A stretch of DNA of 64,000 nucleotides from Phocaeicola plebeius (GTDB lineage: Bacteria; Bacteroidota; Bacteroidia; Bacteroidales; Bacteroidaceae). This document shows, piece by piece, positions 16,594 through 25,808 of the stretch. Position 1 is the stretch's first letter; each line of letters opens with the position of its first letter. The position numbers were made by a program, and so were the translations under genes. The notes beneath the pieces were generated by a model. The model had not been told where the DNA came from. It worked only from the letters and a program-made list of their open reading frames with translations, and searched no databases. Where the stretch lies: contig NZ_QSQT01000003.1 of NCBI RefSeq assembly GCF_003437535.1, positions 119,654 to 183,653 of the forward strand. The letters are read 5' to 3'.

Positions 16594-19213
16594 CATGGAG
16601 CAGTTGCTCGCCCATGCCGATGGTGTATCCGTGTGATTCGAAGACTACACGGTTGAACGTATCGCCCAGGATAATCACCGGCAGGGTGGGTTTGCTGCCC
16701 AGCTTCATATTTTCAGCAATCATTTTCAGAATGCTTCCGTCTTTGTCTATACCGAACACTACGTTCGACGGAAGGTTAGGGAATTCCTTGCGGTCGAATT
16801 TCTTATAGGCCGCTTCGTCAGTGAAGAGCAGTACAATCGTACGTCCCCATTTCTCAAATTCCGCTTTCTTTACTTCGATGTCTTTCAGGGCATGATTGGT
16901 CGGTTCCTGACCTACGCCCAATACGCCGACAATGTAATATCCTCTTCCGGTAGTGTTGAGGACAGATACTTGTTCATCGGTGCCCGGACGGGTGTAGAGT
17001 GCTTCGGAATTGAAGCTGCCGATGACACGTACTTCTTCCGTATTGTTGCGCATGCAGAGAGGAGTCACTGTGGTCTTTCCTTTGTCGACAGAGAAGAATG
17101 AAACCTGGCTCAATACGCCTCCGTTGGCCATACGGCTACCCGTTACCATCATATAATAACCGGTCGACATGCTGCTTCCGTTTTTCAGCAGAGAAGCCCA
17201 GCTGGCATCTTCCGGATGGTTCTGCAACTGGAATGTGCCGTTGTCATACTTCGACAGGGTGAAGTGAGTGTAATATTTCGGATTGTCCAGTCGAGGAATA
17301 GCCTGGTAAGTAGCTTTCAATACACCTTCCGACAGACTTCCACCTTCTGAACTTTCAAAGTCCACCAATACCGGTTTTCCGTTGAGGCGGTAGCAGATGT
17401 TACCGTTTACTTCATCCTTCCAGGCGGGGATACCTAAGCTACGGGCAGCAGCTACGAAGAAAATGTCTCTGGACTGTGAGTCGGTTACACGGCTGCGCCA
17501 TACACCTTCGGGTGAGGTAATGGTGAATATCGTACTCAGGTCGTTGCGGATAGACAGGCTGTCCTTACACCATTTCATGAGCACTTGCGGGTCAGCTTTG
17601 ATTTGTGCGGCTAGTTCGGCAGACAAGGCTTTCTGCAGGTAGGTACGGTAAGGAGTCAGCATTTCAGTGGCAATACGCGGTGCAAGCACTTCTTTTACGT
17701 CAGCTTTCGCATCGGTAGCATACAAATGGTCTTCCAGAATGCTGCAAGGTGTGTCGCGCAGGTCTTTATCAGCCAGTGTGCTGAGCAATTCCAATGCACG
17801 GGCACCCTGTCCCTTTTCCGCAGCATTCGACAGGAACTGCATGATGTCCGCATGGTTTCCTCTGGATTTCAGAATGTATGTGCTTGTTTGGTTCACATCC
17901 AGTTTCAGTCCTTCTGCAAAAGCCTTGGCCTTTTCTTCGGTGGGGAAGCTGGCTACGTAAGCATTGCGGATAGAATCTTCCTGAGCCATACGCCGGTTGT
18001 TTTCCTTACGCTGTGCATCGGTCACTTCCGGGAAGTTGGCTTTTTCAGCCGGTGGCACAATGTGCAAGGTATCGGTAAATACATCTCCCGGACGGTGAGA
18101 AAGCGTTAATGTGACTTCTTTATCTTTTCCGAAAGAAACTTTCTGCAAGCCGAAGTGGTCATTTGCCGAAGCGTAGACTACCATGTCGCCCAATCCGGCA
18201 GAAAGTGATGCTTTTCCTTGTGCGTCGGTCGTTTTGTTGGCTACGGTGAAGAATTCAGCGTAATTGTAAATCTTGAACTCTACGTGTGCACCTTCTACGG
18301 CCTTACCCTGAGCATCTACCACCGTGACAGTGACGGGGGCACTCTGTCCGTAGTTGTCGATGATGTTGATTTCCGTATAGTTGGCAGTGGTTTTCATCAC
18401 TTCTTCCGGTCCGTCGTATGCACCGAATACTTTGGTGTGCATCAGCATACCTCTGCTGGCAGGAGCATTGAACCATCCTAAGTTCAGTACCGGTTCCGGT
18501 TCGCAGGCACCAAGGAAGTACCATTTGCCGTCCACCCAGGCTTCTACCCAGGCATGGTTGTCGTCAGTATGTGCCCAGCGCGGGGTGTACACCTGACGGG
18601 CAGGGATACCTACGGCACGGAGAGCGGCTACCAGGAAGGTCGATTCTTCACCGCAACGTCCGTAAGCTGTTTTCACAGTAGCCATCGGGGCACTGGTACG
18701 GATGTCGGTCGGGGTATAGATTACTTTTTCATGGCACCAGTGGTTTACTTCCAGCACGGCATCGTACATGGATAGTTTTTCCACACGCGGCATCAGTTCC
18801 TGGCGGAACACTTCGCGTGCATTATCCAGGTTTTCGTTGTTTACTCTGACAGGGAGTACAAAGTGGCGGAATATCATGTCGGGAATTCCGGCTCCCCATG
18901 AAGTCTCTTTTCGGTTCTGAAGTGCCAGACGTACATTTTTCAGGTAGAATTCTCCGGAATAGTCGGAAATATCGCCCGGAGTCATGTAGGCATACAGGAA
19001 CATCATGGCTTCCCGTTCCTCCAGCGACATGTCTTCATTGAAGATGTCAAAAAGATTTCCCCGGTTGAGAATCTCCTTCTTCTGTCCGAAATCAGCTTCC
19101 ACTTTGTTACGGTAGTCGGTCTCTTTCAGAAAATGGTTGGGAGAAGTCGAGGTACACGACGGGAAGAGGCAACTGAGCCAAAATGCAAATGCGGGAATGA
19201 GTAGTTTTTTCAT
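16577..19213 (-). CDS. Transglutaminase-like lipoprotein (878 aa)
   Basis: Starts MKKLLIPAFAFWLSCLFPSC, a lipoprotein signal with the lipidated Cys at residue 20, so it is envelope-anchored. A transglutaminase-like core (about 160-260) holds YGRCGEESTF (Cys), DDNHAWVEAWV (His) and GACEPEP downstream. Next comes a carboxypeptidase-regulatory-like beta domain (VTVVDAQGKAVEGAHV, near 310), then a long C-terminal half with a second segment resembling the core (WRSRVTDSQSRDIFFVAAARS, without a clear Cys). Related large lipoproteins are common in Bacteroides; the substrate is unknown, though peptide or glycan-peptide hydrolysis is plausible. A longer start at 19255 would lie inside the upstream terminator and is rejected. 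Confidence 0.85.
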   Translation of the reverse strand: MKKLLIPAFAFWLSCLFPSCTSTSPNHFLKETDYRNKVEADFGQKKEILNRGNLFDIFNEDMSLEEREAMMFLYAYMTPGDISDYSGEFYLKNVRLALQNRKETSWGAGIPDMIFRHFVLPVRVNNENLDNAREVFRQELMPRVEKLSMYDAVLEVNHWCHEKVIYTPTDIRTSAPMATVKTAYGRCGEESTFLVAALRAVGIPARQVYTPRWAHTDDNHAWVEAWVDGKWYFLGACEPEPVLNLGWFNAPASRGMLMHTKVFGAYDGPEEVMKTTANYTEINIIDNYGQSAPVTVTVVDAQGKAVEGAHVEFKIYNYAEFFTVANKTTDAQGKASLSAGLGDMVVYASANDHFGLQKVSFGKDKEVTLTLSHRPGDVFTDTLHIVPPAEKANFPEVTDAQRKENNRRMAQEDSIRNAYVASFPTEEKAKAFAEGLKLDVNQTSTYILKSRGNHADIMQFLSNAAEKGQGARALELLSTLADKDLRDTPCSILEDHLYATDAKADVKEVLAPRIATEMLTPYRTYLQKALSAELAAQIKADPQVLMKWCKDSLSIRNDLSTIFTITSPEGVWRSRVTDSQSRDIFFVAAARSLGIPAWKDEVNGNICYRLNGKPVLVDFESSEGGSLSEGVLKATYQAIPRLDNPKYYTHFTLSKYDNGTFQLQNHPEDASWASLLKNGSSMSTGYYMMVTGSRMANGGVLSQVSFFSVDKGKTTVTPLCMRNNTEEVRVIGSFNSEALYTRPGTDEQVSVLNTTGRGYYIVGVLGVGQEPTNHALKDIEVKKAEFEKWGRTIVLLFTDEAAYKKFDRKEFPNLPSNVVFGIDKDGSILKMIAENMKLGSKPTLPVIILGDTFNRVVFESHGYTIGMGEQLLHVIHGL

Positions 19214-19244
19214 GCAGATAAAAAGATTTGGTAAATACAGAAAT

Positions 19245-19308
19245 AAAAAAGACACGGAAACGAGAAGTTCTTCCTTTCGGGGTGAACTTCTGCGTTTCTG
19301 TGTCTTTT
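19245..19308 (-). terminator. Terminator after the NagB/PIG-L fusion gene
   Basis: Long hairpin with arms at about 19247-19270 and 19284-19308 (AAAGACAC...GAAGTTC against GAACTTC...GTGTCTTT, about 23 bp with few mismatches). On the minus strand it is followed by TTTTTTATTTC. Confidence 0.8.
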
Positions 19309-19329
19309 GGCTTAAAATGTGATATGCAC

Positions 19330-21315
19330 TTAAATAGGTTTATATTCTACAAATGCTTCCATAGCTTCATAGCAAGCCAGACCTAACTGGTCGTAAAGTG
19401 AAGCAGTTCCGCGGTTGCGGTCTTCACTTCTCTGCCAGAACAGACGTTCGTCATTGCCCAGGAACGGTGCGCTTTCCATCTGAGACTGGTGTTTCAGGAT
19501 AGAGTTACGTTTTGCACGAAGTTCTTCCGGACTCAACGGTACGGCCATTTCGATGTTTTCGATTTCCCATTCTGCCCATGCACCACGGTACATCCAGATG
19601 CGGCAGTCTTTCAGCCATTCTGCACCGGCATTCTTTTCTTCATCGATAGCGGCAAAAACAGCGTCCGTACATACGCGGTGAGTACCATGCGGGTCGGCCA
19701 AGTCGCCGGCTACATAAATCTGATGAGGTTTCACTTCGCGGAGCAGGTTGAGCACGATTTCTACGTCGGCCTCGCTGATCGGGTTCTTTTCAATCTTTCC
19801 GGTTTCATAGAACGGAAGGTCAAGGAAGTGACAGCGGCTGAGCGGAATACGGTTGAATGTACAAGCAGTACGAGCTTCACCACGACGAATCAGACCTTTG
19901 ATGGTCAGGATGTCGCGTGTATCCATGTCGCCTTCTTTCTTGGTAGAGAAGAACTGTTTGATTTCAGCATATTTGTCGCTGATAACCTTGTCTTCACTAT
20001 TTTCGAACAACTGGTTAAAACCGTTGATGAAATGCATGAAACGTACTACTTCTTCATCGCCTACGGCAATGTTTCCGGAAGTTTCGTAAGCCACGTGTAC
20101 TTCATGTCCCTGCTGAACGAGACGGCGCAGTGTACCTCCCATGGAGATTACATCGTCATCCGGATGCGGAGAGAATACCACCACACGTTTCGGGAACGGT
20201 TTGGCACGTTCCGGACGATAAGTATCATCGGCATTCGGTTTACCACCCGGCCATCCGGTAATGGTGTGCTGCAGGTCGTTGAATACCTTGATGTTGGCAT
20301 TGTAGGCAGAGCCGTAAAGAGCCAGCAGTTCGCTCAAGCCGTTTTCATTATAGTCCTTGTTGGTCAGTTTCAGAATAGGCTTGTTCAGTGTAGTACACAA
20401 CCATACGATGGCACTTCTTACCAGTTTGTCGTTCCATTCGCAGCTGGTTACCAGCCATGGACGCTGAATACGAGTCAGATGAGCTGCCGCAGCCAGGTCT
20501 ACGCAAACAGAAGTGTTGGCATGAAGCTGCAGGTAAGATGCCGGCAGTGTATCACTTACCTTGTCTTCCACTGCACTTCGGATGATGTCAGCTTTGTCTT
20601 CACCCCAGGCCAGCATATAAACTTTTCTGGCTCCCATAATGGTATTGATACCCATGGTGATGGAGCAGGGAGGAAGATTGTCTACACCGATATTATGTGC
20701 AGCTTCAGAACGAGAAGTTGCATCAATCAAAATCAGGCGGGTAGTAGAGCTGGCATGTGAACCAGGTTCGTTCATACCGATGTTTCCTTCACGTCCGATT
20801 CCCATGATAACCATATCAAGACCTCCAAAGGTCTGTATACGCTGTTCGTACAAACGGCAGTGTTCGATGATGGCTTCCTGAGGGATGCTACCGTCCATTG
20901 TAAAGATATTCTGGCGGTCAATGTCTATCTGTGAAAGGAAAAGCTTGTTCAGGTGGCTGAAACTGCTTCCAGCACCTTCGGTCAGCGGATAATATTCATA
21001 CAGGTTGAAGAATACCACGTTGCGGAAACTTACGCCTTCATCCTTGTGTTTCCGAATCAGTTCGGTGAACAGCGGACGCAGGGAAGCACCTGTACCTATG
21101 GCAATGGTACAGAATTTTCCTTCACGCTGTCTGTCCTGTATCTTTGCGACGATTTCATTGGCAATCTGTACCACACCTTCTTCGCTTGTTTCGAAGATGT
21201 TGGTCGGGATTTTTTCCAGTCGTGTCAGGACAGAACGTTCTACTGCGTTTCCCGGACGATAGTAACGTGGGGAAACGCGATTCAGTGAAATTTGAGAGCT
21301 AAGATTGGTTCTCAT
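19330..21315 (-). CDS. NagB-like isomerase domain fused to a PIG-L/LmbE deacetylase domain (661 aa)
   Basis: N-terminal half (about 30-300) is a glucosamine-6-phosphate deaminase fold, C-terminal third (about 375-640) a PIG-L/LmbE zinc deacetylase domain with FSPHPDDDV (His384, Asp386, Asp387) and DPHGTHRVC. In the NagB half, catalytic positions of E. coli NagB are changed: the Asp of FNMDEY is Tyr106 (FNLYEY), and [11 protein letters not shown] reads GREGNIGMNEP, so Asp becomes Glu176 and His becomes Asn178; only Glu183 is kept. The NagB part is therefore probably a sugar-phosphate sensor or a different isomerase, while the deacetylase motifs look intact. It follows authentic nagB by 11 bp, pointing to amino-sugar catabolism. 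Confidence 0.85.
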   Translation of the reverse strand: MRTNLSSQISLNRVSPRYYRPGNAVERSVLTRLEKIPTNIFETSEEGVVQIANEIVAKIQDRQREGKFCTIAIGTGASLRPLFTELIRKHKDEGVSFRNVVFFNLYEYYPLTEGAGSSFSHLNKLFLSQIDIDRQNIFTMDGSIPQEAIIEHCRLYEQRIQTFGGLDMVIMGIGREGNIGMNEPGSHASSTTRLILIDATSRSEAAHNIGVDNLPPCSITMGINTIMGARKVYMLAWGEDKADIIRSAVEDKVSDTLPASYLQLHANTSVCVDLAAAAHLTRIQRPWLVTSCEWNDKLVRSAIVWLCTTLNKPILKLTNKDYNENGLSELLALYGSAYNANIKVFNDLQHTITGWPGGKPNADDTYRPERAKPFPKRVVVFSPHPDDDVISMGGTLRRLVQQGHEVHVAYETSGNIAVGDEEVVRFMHFINGFNQLFENSEDKVISDKYAEIKQFFSTKKEGDMDTRDILTIKGLIRRGEARTACTFNRIPLSRCHFLDLPFYETGKIEKNPISEADVEIVLNLLREVKPHQIYVAGDLADPHGTHRVCTDAVFAAIDEEKNAGAEWLKDCRIWMYRGAWAEWEIENIEMAVPLSPEELRAKRNSILKHQSQMESAPFLGNDERLFWQRSEDRNRGTASLYDQLGLACYEAMEAFVEYKPI

Positions 21316-21326
21316 GATTCAGCGAA

Positions 21327-22118
21327 TTAGAGGTTGTTTTTTTCAATATCTTTGAAGTACTTGTAGGTACCAACTTTCAGTTCGTCAGTAGCTGCTTCGT
21401 CACATACGATGATACCGTGCTGGTGCATCTGCAATGCGCTGATAGTCCACATCTGTGTGATGCCGCCTTCTACTGCATGCTGCAATGCACGTGCCTTGTT
21501 ATGTCCGTTACAGATAATCAGTACTTCTTTAGCAGAAAGTACAGTACCAACTCCTACGGTCAATGCTGTCTTAGGCACTTTGTTCACGTCGTTGTCGAAG
21601 AAACGTGAGTTAGCGATGATGGTATCAGTAGTCAGTGTTTTCACACGTGTGCGTGAAGTCAGTGAAGAGCCCGGTTCGTTGAAAGCAATGTGACCGTCAG
21701 GACCGATACCTCCTAAGAACAGGTCGATGCCGCCGAACTTTTCAATTTCTTTTTCATAGTTGGCACATTCAGCTTCCAGGTCGGCTGCGTTACCGTTCAG
21801 GATGTGAATGTTTTCCTTGCAGATGTCAATATGATTAAAGAAGTTATTGAACATGAATGAATGGTAGCTTTCAGGATGAGATTCCGGCAAGCCTACGTAT
21901 TCGTCCATATTGAAAGTCACTACATTCTTGAATGATACCACTCCCTTCTTGTTTAATTCAATCAGGGCCTTATACATACCCAGAGGAGATGAACCTGTGG
22001 GAAGTCCTAATACAAACGGTTTTTCTTTAGTAGGATTAGCTGCGTTGATTTTTTTTGCAACATAGTTTGCTGCCCAGTTGGACAGAGAACTGTAATCGGG
22101 TTCAATGATTAATCTCAT
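21327..22118 (-). CDS. nagB: Glucosamine-6-phosphate deaminase
   Basis: Converts glucosamine-6-phosphate to fructose-6-phosphate and ammonia in the cytoplasm. The 263-residue protein aligns with E. coli NagB over its length: [26 protein letters not shown] with the catalytic Asp, and [17 protein letters not shown] with Asp, His and Glu all present. I use the ATG at 22118 ([11 protein letters not shown]); the 30-residue upstream extension does not resemble the family. First gene of the nagB/fusion operon, divergent from a ROK regulator that probably controls it. Confidence 0.96.
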   Translation of the reverse strand: MRLIIEPDYSSLSNWAANYVAKKINAANPTKEKPFVLGLPTGSSPLGMYKALIELNKKGVVSFKNVVTFNMDEYVGLPESHPESYHSFMFNNFFNHIDICKENIHILNGNAADLEAECANYEKEIEKFGGIDLFLGGIGPDGHIAFNEPGSSLTSRTRVKTLTTDTIIANSRFFDNDVNKVPKTALTVGVGTVLSAKEVLIICNGHNKARALQHAVEGGITQMWTISALQMHQHGIIVCDEAATDELKVGTYKYFKDIEKNNL

Positions 22119-22196
22119 GGTGGTTAGAATTTTGAATATTGAAATTAAATTAACTTGTTTCTTTCTCCTTTGTGATAAGAATTTTCTTACTCCATG

Positions 22197-22228
22197 CAAA
22201 TATATCAAAGCTTACTCAGAAAGGCAAA
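22197..22228 (-). promoter_or_regulatory. nagB promoter
   Basis: Minus strand: -33 TTTG at 22228-22225, 20-bp spacer, -7 TATATTTG at 22204-22197. The leader to the nagB ATG is about 73 nt. Confidence 0.7.
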
Positions 22229-22272
22229 TAAAAAAATAGTTTTTTTATGCATGAGTTTTTAAAGAAAAATTC

Positions 22273-22287
22273 TACATTTGTAAATGT
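22273..22287 (+). promoter_or_regulatory. ROK gene -7 box overlapping a palindrome
   Basis: TACATTTG (22273-22280) fits TAnnTTTG, 28 bp before the ROK ATG. It overlaps the inverted repeat ACATTT-GT-AAATGT (22274-22287), a candidate autoregulatory operator. No clear -33 element. Confidence 0.5.
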
Positions 22288-22307
22288 TTCTATAAAAAAT
22301 AACAAAT

Positions 22308-23513
22308 ATGGGTCAGACTCTATTGAAGAATATACAGAAAGGCGTAAAAAGTGCATTGGTAAAGCAGCGTATCATTACGCACCTGATTTATGCGGGAAGC
22401 ACTACAATCACAGATTTGTCCAAATCGATGGGACTAAGTGTGCCTACCGTGACAAAGTTTGTGGATGAAATGTGCAAGGAGGGATATGTGAACGATTGTG
22501 GAAAACTGGAAACCAGTGGAGGTCGTCATCCAAGTTTGTATGGACTGAATGCGGATTCTGCCTATTTTATCGGGGTAGCGATGGCGGTACAGTCGTTAAG
22601 CCTGGGGGCAATCAACTTTAAGGGGGATGTGCTTCAGACCAAGATGGAAATTCCGTTCAAGCTGGAAAATACACCGGAATGTTTGGAACATATCTGTCAG
22701 GAAATAGAAACATTTATCGATGAACTTCCGTGCGACAAATCAAAGATTCTGAATATCTGTATTGGTATGACCGGACGAGTAAATCCGGAAACGGGCTGCA
22801 GCTATACGCATCTGACTTTTGGTGAGAAACCTTTGGCAGAGATGTTCTCCGAAAGATTGGGTATTAATGTGTGCATTGATAACGATAGCCGTGCAATGGC
22901 ATACGGAGAATATATCATGCGCTCGGAGAAATGTCCGAAGAACCTGATTTATGTGAATGTAAACTGGGGGTTGGGACTCGCTATCATCATTGACGGTAAA
23001 CTGTATTCGGGAATGTCTGGTTTTGCGGGTGAGTTTGGACATAATTACGGATATGATAACCAGCAGATCTGTTATTGCGGAAAGAAAGGCTGTATTGAAA
23101 CGGAGGTATCCTGCTCGGCTTTGTATCGGAAGTTTATTGCCCGTTTGCGTCAGGGAGAAAACTCTGTGTTGCTGAAAGAGAAATCCATCGATGAAATAAC
23201 TTTAGCAGATATTATTTCTGCTGTTCGTCGTGAAGATGTGCTGGCCATTGAGCTGGTGGAAGAGATTGGCGCGAAACTGGGACGTCACATTGGTGACCTG
23301 ATTAATGTGTTCAATCCGGAACAGGTAATTATCGGAGGAGAATTCTCGAAGGTAGGAGAGTATTTGTTGCCTCCGGTTATTTCGGCAGTCCGTAAATATA
23401 CGCTGAATTTAATGTATAAGGATTCGGATATTGTATTGTCGGAACTGAAAGAAAAGGCAAACGTCATAGGAGCTTCTCTGTTGTCAAGAAGTAAGTTGTT
23501 TGCATTGGAATAA
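22308..23513 (+). CDS. ROK family transcriptional regulator (NagC/Mlc-like)
   Basis: A 401-residue protein: N-terminal winged helix-turn-helix (about 20-75; TDLSKSMGLSVPTVTKFVDE), then a ROK kinase-like domain. The ROK zinc signature is intact as CYCGKKGCIE (near 260), and NWGLGLAIIIDGKL and GEFGHN are visible. ROK repressors of this type bind sugar phosphates, NagC for example GlcNAc-6-phosphate. Divergent placement from nagB suggests control of the amino-sugar genes. Whether it also retains kinase activity cannot be told. Confidence 0.9.
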   Translation: MGQTLLKNIQKGVKSALVKQRIITHLIYAGSTTITDLSKSMGLSVPTVTKFVDEMCKEGYVNDCGKLETSGGRHPSLYGLNADSAYFIGVAMAVQSLSLGAINFKGDVLQTKMEIPFKLENTPECLEHICQEIETFIDELPCDKSKILNICIGMTGRVNPETGCSYTHLTFGEKPLAEMFSERLGINVCIDNDSRAMAYGEYIMRSEKCPKNLIYVNVNWGLGLAIIIDGKLYSGMSGFAGEFGHNYGYDNQQICYCGKKGCIETEVSCSALYRKFIARLRQGENSVLLKEKSIDEITLADIISAVRREDVLAIELVEEIGAKLGRHIGDLINVFNPEQVIIGGEFSKVGEYLLPPVISAVRKYTLNLMYKDSDIVLSELKEKANVIGASLLSRSKLFALE

Positions 23514-23528
23514 AATTTTGTTGAGATA

Positions 23529-23576
23529 AAAAATCCCCGGAAAGTGAAGTTGTACTTCGGTTTTCCGGGGATTTTT
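23529..23576. terminator. Bidirectional terminator between the ROK and HAD genes
   Basis: Arms AAAAATCCCCGGAAA (23529-23543) and TTTTCCGGGGATTTTT (23561-23576). It has a T tract in both directions and serves two convergent genes. Confidence 0.88.
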
Positions 23577-23578
23577 CT

Positions 23579-24319
23579 TTATAGGGATGTATCTTGTAAA
23601 CTTTGACGGCATGTCTCCCAGTTTTCGTTGAAGGCAGCCATGGAGGGGAACAGGATGTTGGCACCTTCTTGCAGAAGCACGTCGTTTGGAAGCGGACCGG
23701 TGTTCAGTGCAATGGTGAAGATACCGGCAGCTACTCCAGCTCTGACTCCTAACGGCGCATTCTCAATGACTACCGCTTCGTTGGCTTGTATGCCGGCTTT
23801 CTGCAAGGCCATCAGGTAAGGTTCAGGATTGGGCTTTCCATATTTTACATCAAAAGCGGTTACCATCAGTTCTCGTTGGAAGATGTCGGGGAAGTAGTGG
23901 TTCAACTTGTCCAATAACGAGAGTTGTCCGGAGCCGGTTACAACCATCGGAATCAGTCCGTCTGCTTTTATTTTTTTCAGGACCTCGAATGCGCCGGGCA
24001 TAGGGTCGGCTTTGGGCAACTGATTGAATATGTCGCTCTTGGTCTGGTAGATTCGTTTGATTTCTTCTTCATCGGCCTCATAGCCTCTTTCTCTTTGGCT
24101 GACGATGTTGATGGTTGCCGCACCGGTACGTCCTTCGTGGAGGTAGGCTTCCTCTTTGCTCAGGCTCATTCCGTATTGCTTCATTGCCTTATGCCAGGCG
24201 GTGGCATGGTTCTTCATGGAGTCGAACAATACTCCGTCCATATCGAACAATACGGCCTTTAAGTCGATGCGTGTATAATGATGGGTGGTAAGATATTGGT
24301 TGATTTCTTGTTGGAACAT
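23579..24319 (-). CDS. HAD superfamily sugar-phosphatase/beta-phosphoglucomutase-like
   Basis: A 246-residue cytoplasmic HAD subfamily I protein: motif I LFDMDGVLFDSM (nucleophile Asp and general-acid Asp), motif II VVTGSGQ, the Lys in YGKPNPEPYL and a final acidic motif VVIENAPLG. The alpha-helical cap between motifs I and II resembles beta-phosphoglucomutase and sugar-phosphate phosphatases. I take the ATG at 24319 (MFQQEINQYL); the upstream extension enters a long hairpin. It lies downstream of pgi, suggesting a role with phosphosugars, but substrate is unknown. Confidence 0.85.
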   Translation of the reverse strand: MFQQEINQYLTTHHYTRIDLKAVLFDMDGVLFDSMKNHATAWHKAMKQYGMSLSKEEAYLHEGRTGAATINIVSQRERGYEADEEEIKRIYQTKSDIFNQLPKADPMPGAFEVLKKIKADGLIPMVVTGSGQLSLLDKLNHYFPDIFQRELMVTAFDVKYGKPNPEPYLMALQKAGIQANEAVVIENAPLGVRAGVAAGIFTIALNTGPLPNDVLLQEGANILFPSMAAFNENWETCRQSLQDTSL

Positions 24320-24340
24320 GATGATATGGTTTATAATATT

Positions 24341-24409
24341 CAGGCACGCATTACATGAATGCACTTTCCTTGTAGAAAGAAAGAGTGCTTTTCATGTAAT
24401 TCGTGCCTG
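24341..24409. repeat. Long imperfect inverted repeat between pgi and the HAD gene
   Basis: CAGGCACG...ATTACATGAA...GCACTTTC on the left pairs with GAAAGAGTGC...TTCATGTAAT...CGTGCCTG on the right, about 26 bp of stem with a few mismatches. There is no strong T tract on either side, so it may be an mRNA processing or stability hairpin, or a weak terminator. Confidence 0.6.
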
Positions 24410-24443
24410 TCAATTAAAAACGGAGTGATAGACTCTCGTTTAT

Positions 24444-25793
24444 TTATTTTTTCAGACGAGCCCGGATTGCTTCAGATTCTTTTTCGTATCCCGGCTTGTT
24501 CAGAAGAGCAAACATGTTTTTCTTGTAAGCTTCTACGCCCGGCTGGTTGAACGGATTTACTTCGAGCAGGTATCCGCTGATTCCGCAAGCCTTTTCGAAG
24601 AAATAGATAAGCTGTCCCAAGTAGTATTCGTTCAATGAAGGAACGCTTACACGCAAGTTAGGAACTCCACCGTCTACGTGTGCAAGCTGTGTACCGAGTT
24701 CGGCCATCTTGTTTACTTCGTCGATGCGTTTGCCTGCCAGGAAGTTCAGGCCATCCAGGTTTTCTTCATCGCTCGGGAAGTGAAGTTCGTGGCTTGGAGT
24801 TTCTACAGAAACCACTGTCTCGAAGATGCTGCGTTCACCCTGCTGAATCCACTGTCCCATAGAGTGCAGGTCAGTAGAGAAGTCTACAGAGCTCGGATAG
24901 ATACCTTTCAGGTCCTTGCCTTCAGATTCACCGTACAGCTGTTTCCACCATTCCATGAAGTAGTGAAGTTTCGGCTGGAAGTTTACTAAGATTTCAATTT
25001 TCTTTCCGCTCTGATACAGTTCGTTACGAGTAGCAGCATACAAAGCAGCCGGGTTTTCGTACATGTTTTCGTTGGCACAAACTTTTTCCATTTCGCAAGC
25101 GCCGGCAACCAGCTGGTCAATGTCGATTCCAGCTACTGCAATAGGAAGCAAGCCTACCGGAGTCAATACAGAGAAACGTCCGCCTACATTGTCAGGAATG
25201 ATGAATGATTTGTAACCTTCCTTGTCGGCTGTTGTACGGGCTGCACCTTTCTTGGCATCTGTAACAGCTACGATAACCTTGCGAGCCATTTCCTTGCCTC
25301 TCTGGTCTTCACACTGCTTTTTCAACAGACGGAAAGCAAGAGCGGTTTCAGTAGTTGTTCCAGATTTAGATATGTTGATTACACCAAATTTTTTGTCTTT
25401 CAGGAATTCAGTCAGTTCGAACAGGTAGTCTTCGCTGATGTTGTGTCCGGCAAAAATAATAGTAGGCTGTCCGGCTTTTTTCTCCTGCAACCAAGCAAAG
25501 CTGTTTGACATAGCTTCGATGACTGCGCGTGCGCCTAGGTAACTTCCTCCGATACCAGCTACGATTACTACGTCGCAGTTTTCGCGAAGTGTCTGTGCGG
25601 TAGCTTTCAGGTCATCCAAGTGTTCCTTTGTGATGGAAGAAGGTAAATGCAACCAACCCAAGAAGTCGTTTCCTAAGCCTGTGCCTTTTTCCAGCGTTTC
25701 CATACAAGCTTTTACCTTTGGTTCATAAGAAGCCAATTTTTCCTTAGATATAAAATCTAAAGTCTTTTCAATGTTCAGATTAATGTTTTCCAT
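24444..25793 (-). CDS. pgi: Glucose-6-phosphate isomerase
   Basis: Interconverts glucose-6-phosphate and fructose-6-phosphate in glycolysis. The 449-residue length fits the short bacterial class (the E. coli enzyme is near 550). Visible motifs: [29 protein letters not shown] for phosphate binding, [14 protein letters not shown], and the C-terminal family signature region [20 protein letters not shown] with the catalytic-type Lys that follows. It starts 16 bp after the gpsA stop, so the two are co-transcribed. It makes the same product as nagB, fructose-6-phosphate. Confidence 0.97.
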   Translation of the reverse strand: MENINLNIEKTLDFISKEKLASYEPKVKACMETLEKGTGLGNDFLGWLHLPSSITKEHLDDLKATAQTLRENCDVVIVAGIGGSYLGARAVIEAMSNSFAWLQEKKAGQPTIIFAGHNISEDYLFELTEFLKDKKFGVINISKSGTTTETALAFRLLKKQCEDQRGKEMARKVIVAVTDAKKGAARTTADKEGYKSFIIPDNVGGRFSVLTPVGLLPIAVAGIDIDQLVAGACEMEKVCANENMYENPAALYAATRNELYQSGKKIEILVNFQPKLHYFMEWWKQLYGESEGKDLKGIYPSSVDFSTDLHSMGQWIQQGERSIFETVVSVETPSHELHFPSDEENLDGLNFLAGKRIDEVNKMAELGTQLAHVDGGVPNLRVSVPSLNEYYLGQLIYFFEKACGISGYLLEVNPFNQPGVEAYKKNMFALLNKPGYEKESEAIRARLKK

Positions 25794-25808
25794 AACTGTT
25801 TTCTGATT

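Noticed and set aside
15820-16596. 258-codon minus-strand frame over cutC
   Set aside because: cutC is clearly real from family motifs; the opposite frame has no motif and ends inside the transglutaminase gene.
19489-20760. 423-codon open frame on the plus strand
   Set aside because: Lies wholly antisense to the NagB/PIG-L fusion, whose domain motifs are clear; the translated product has no recognisable motif and the composition of a frame shadow.
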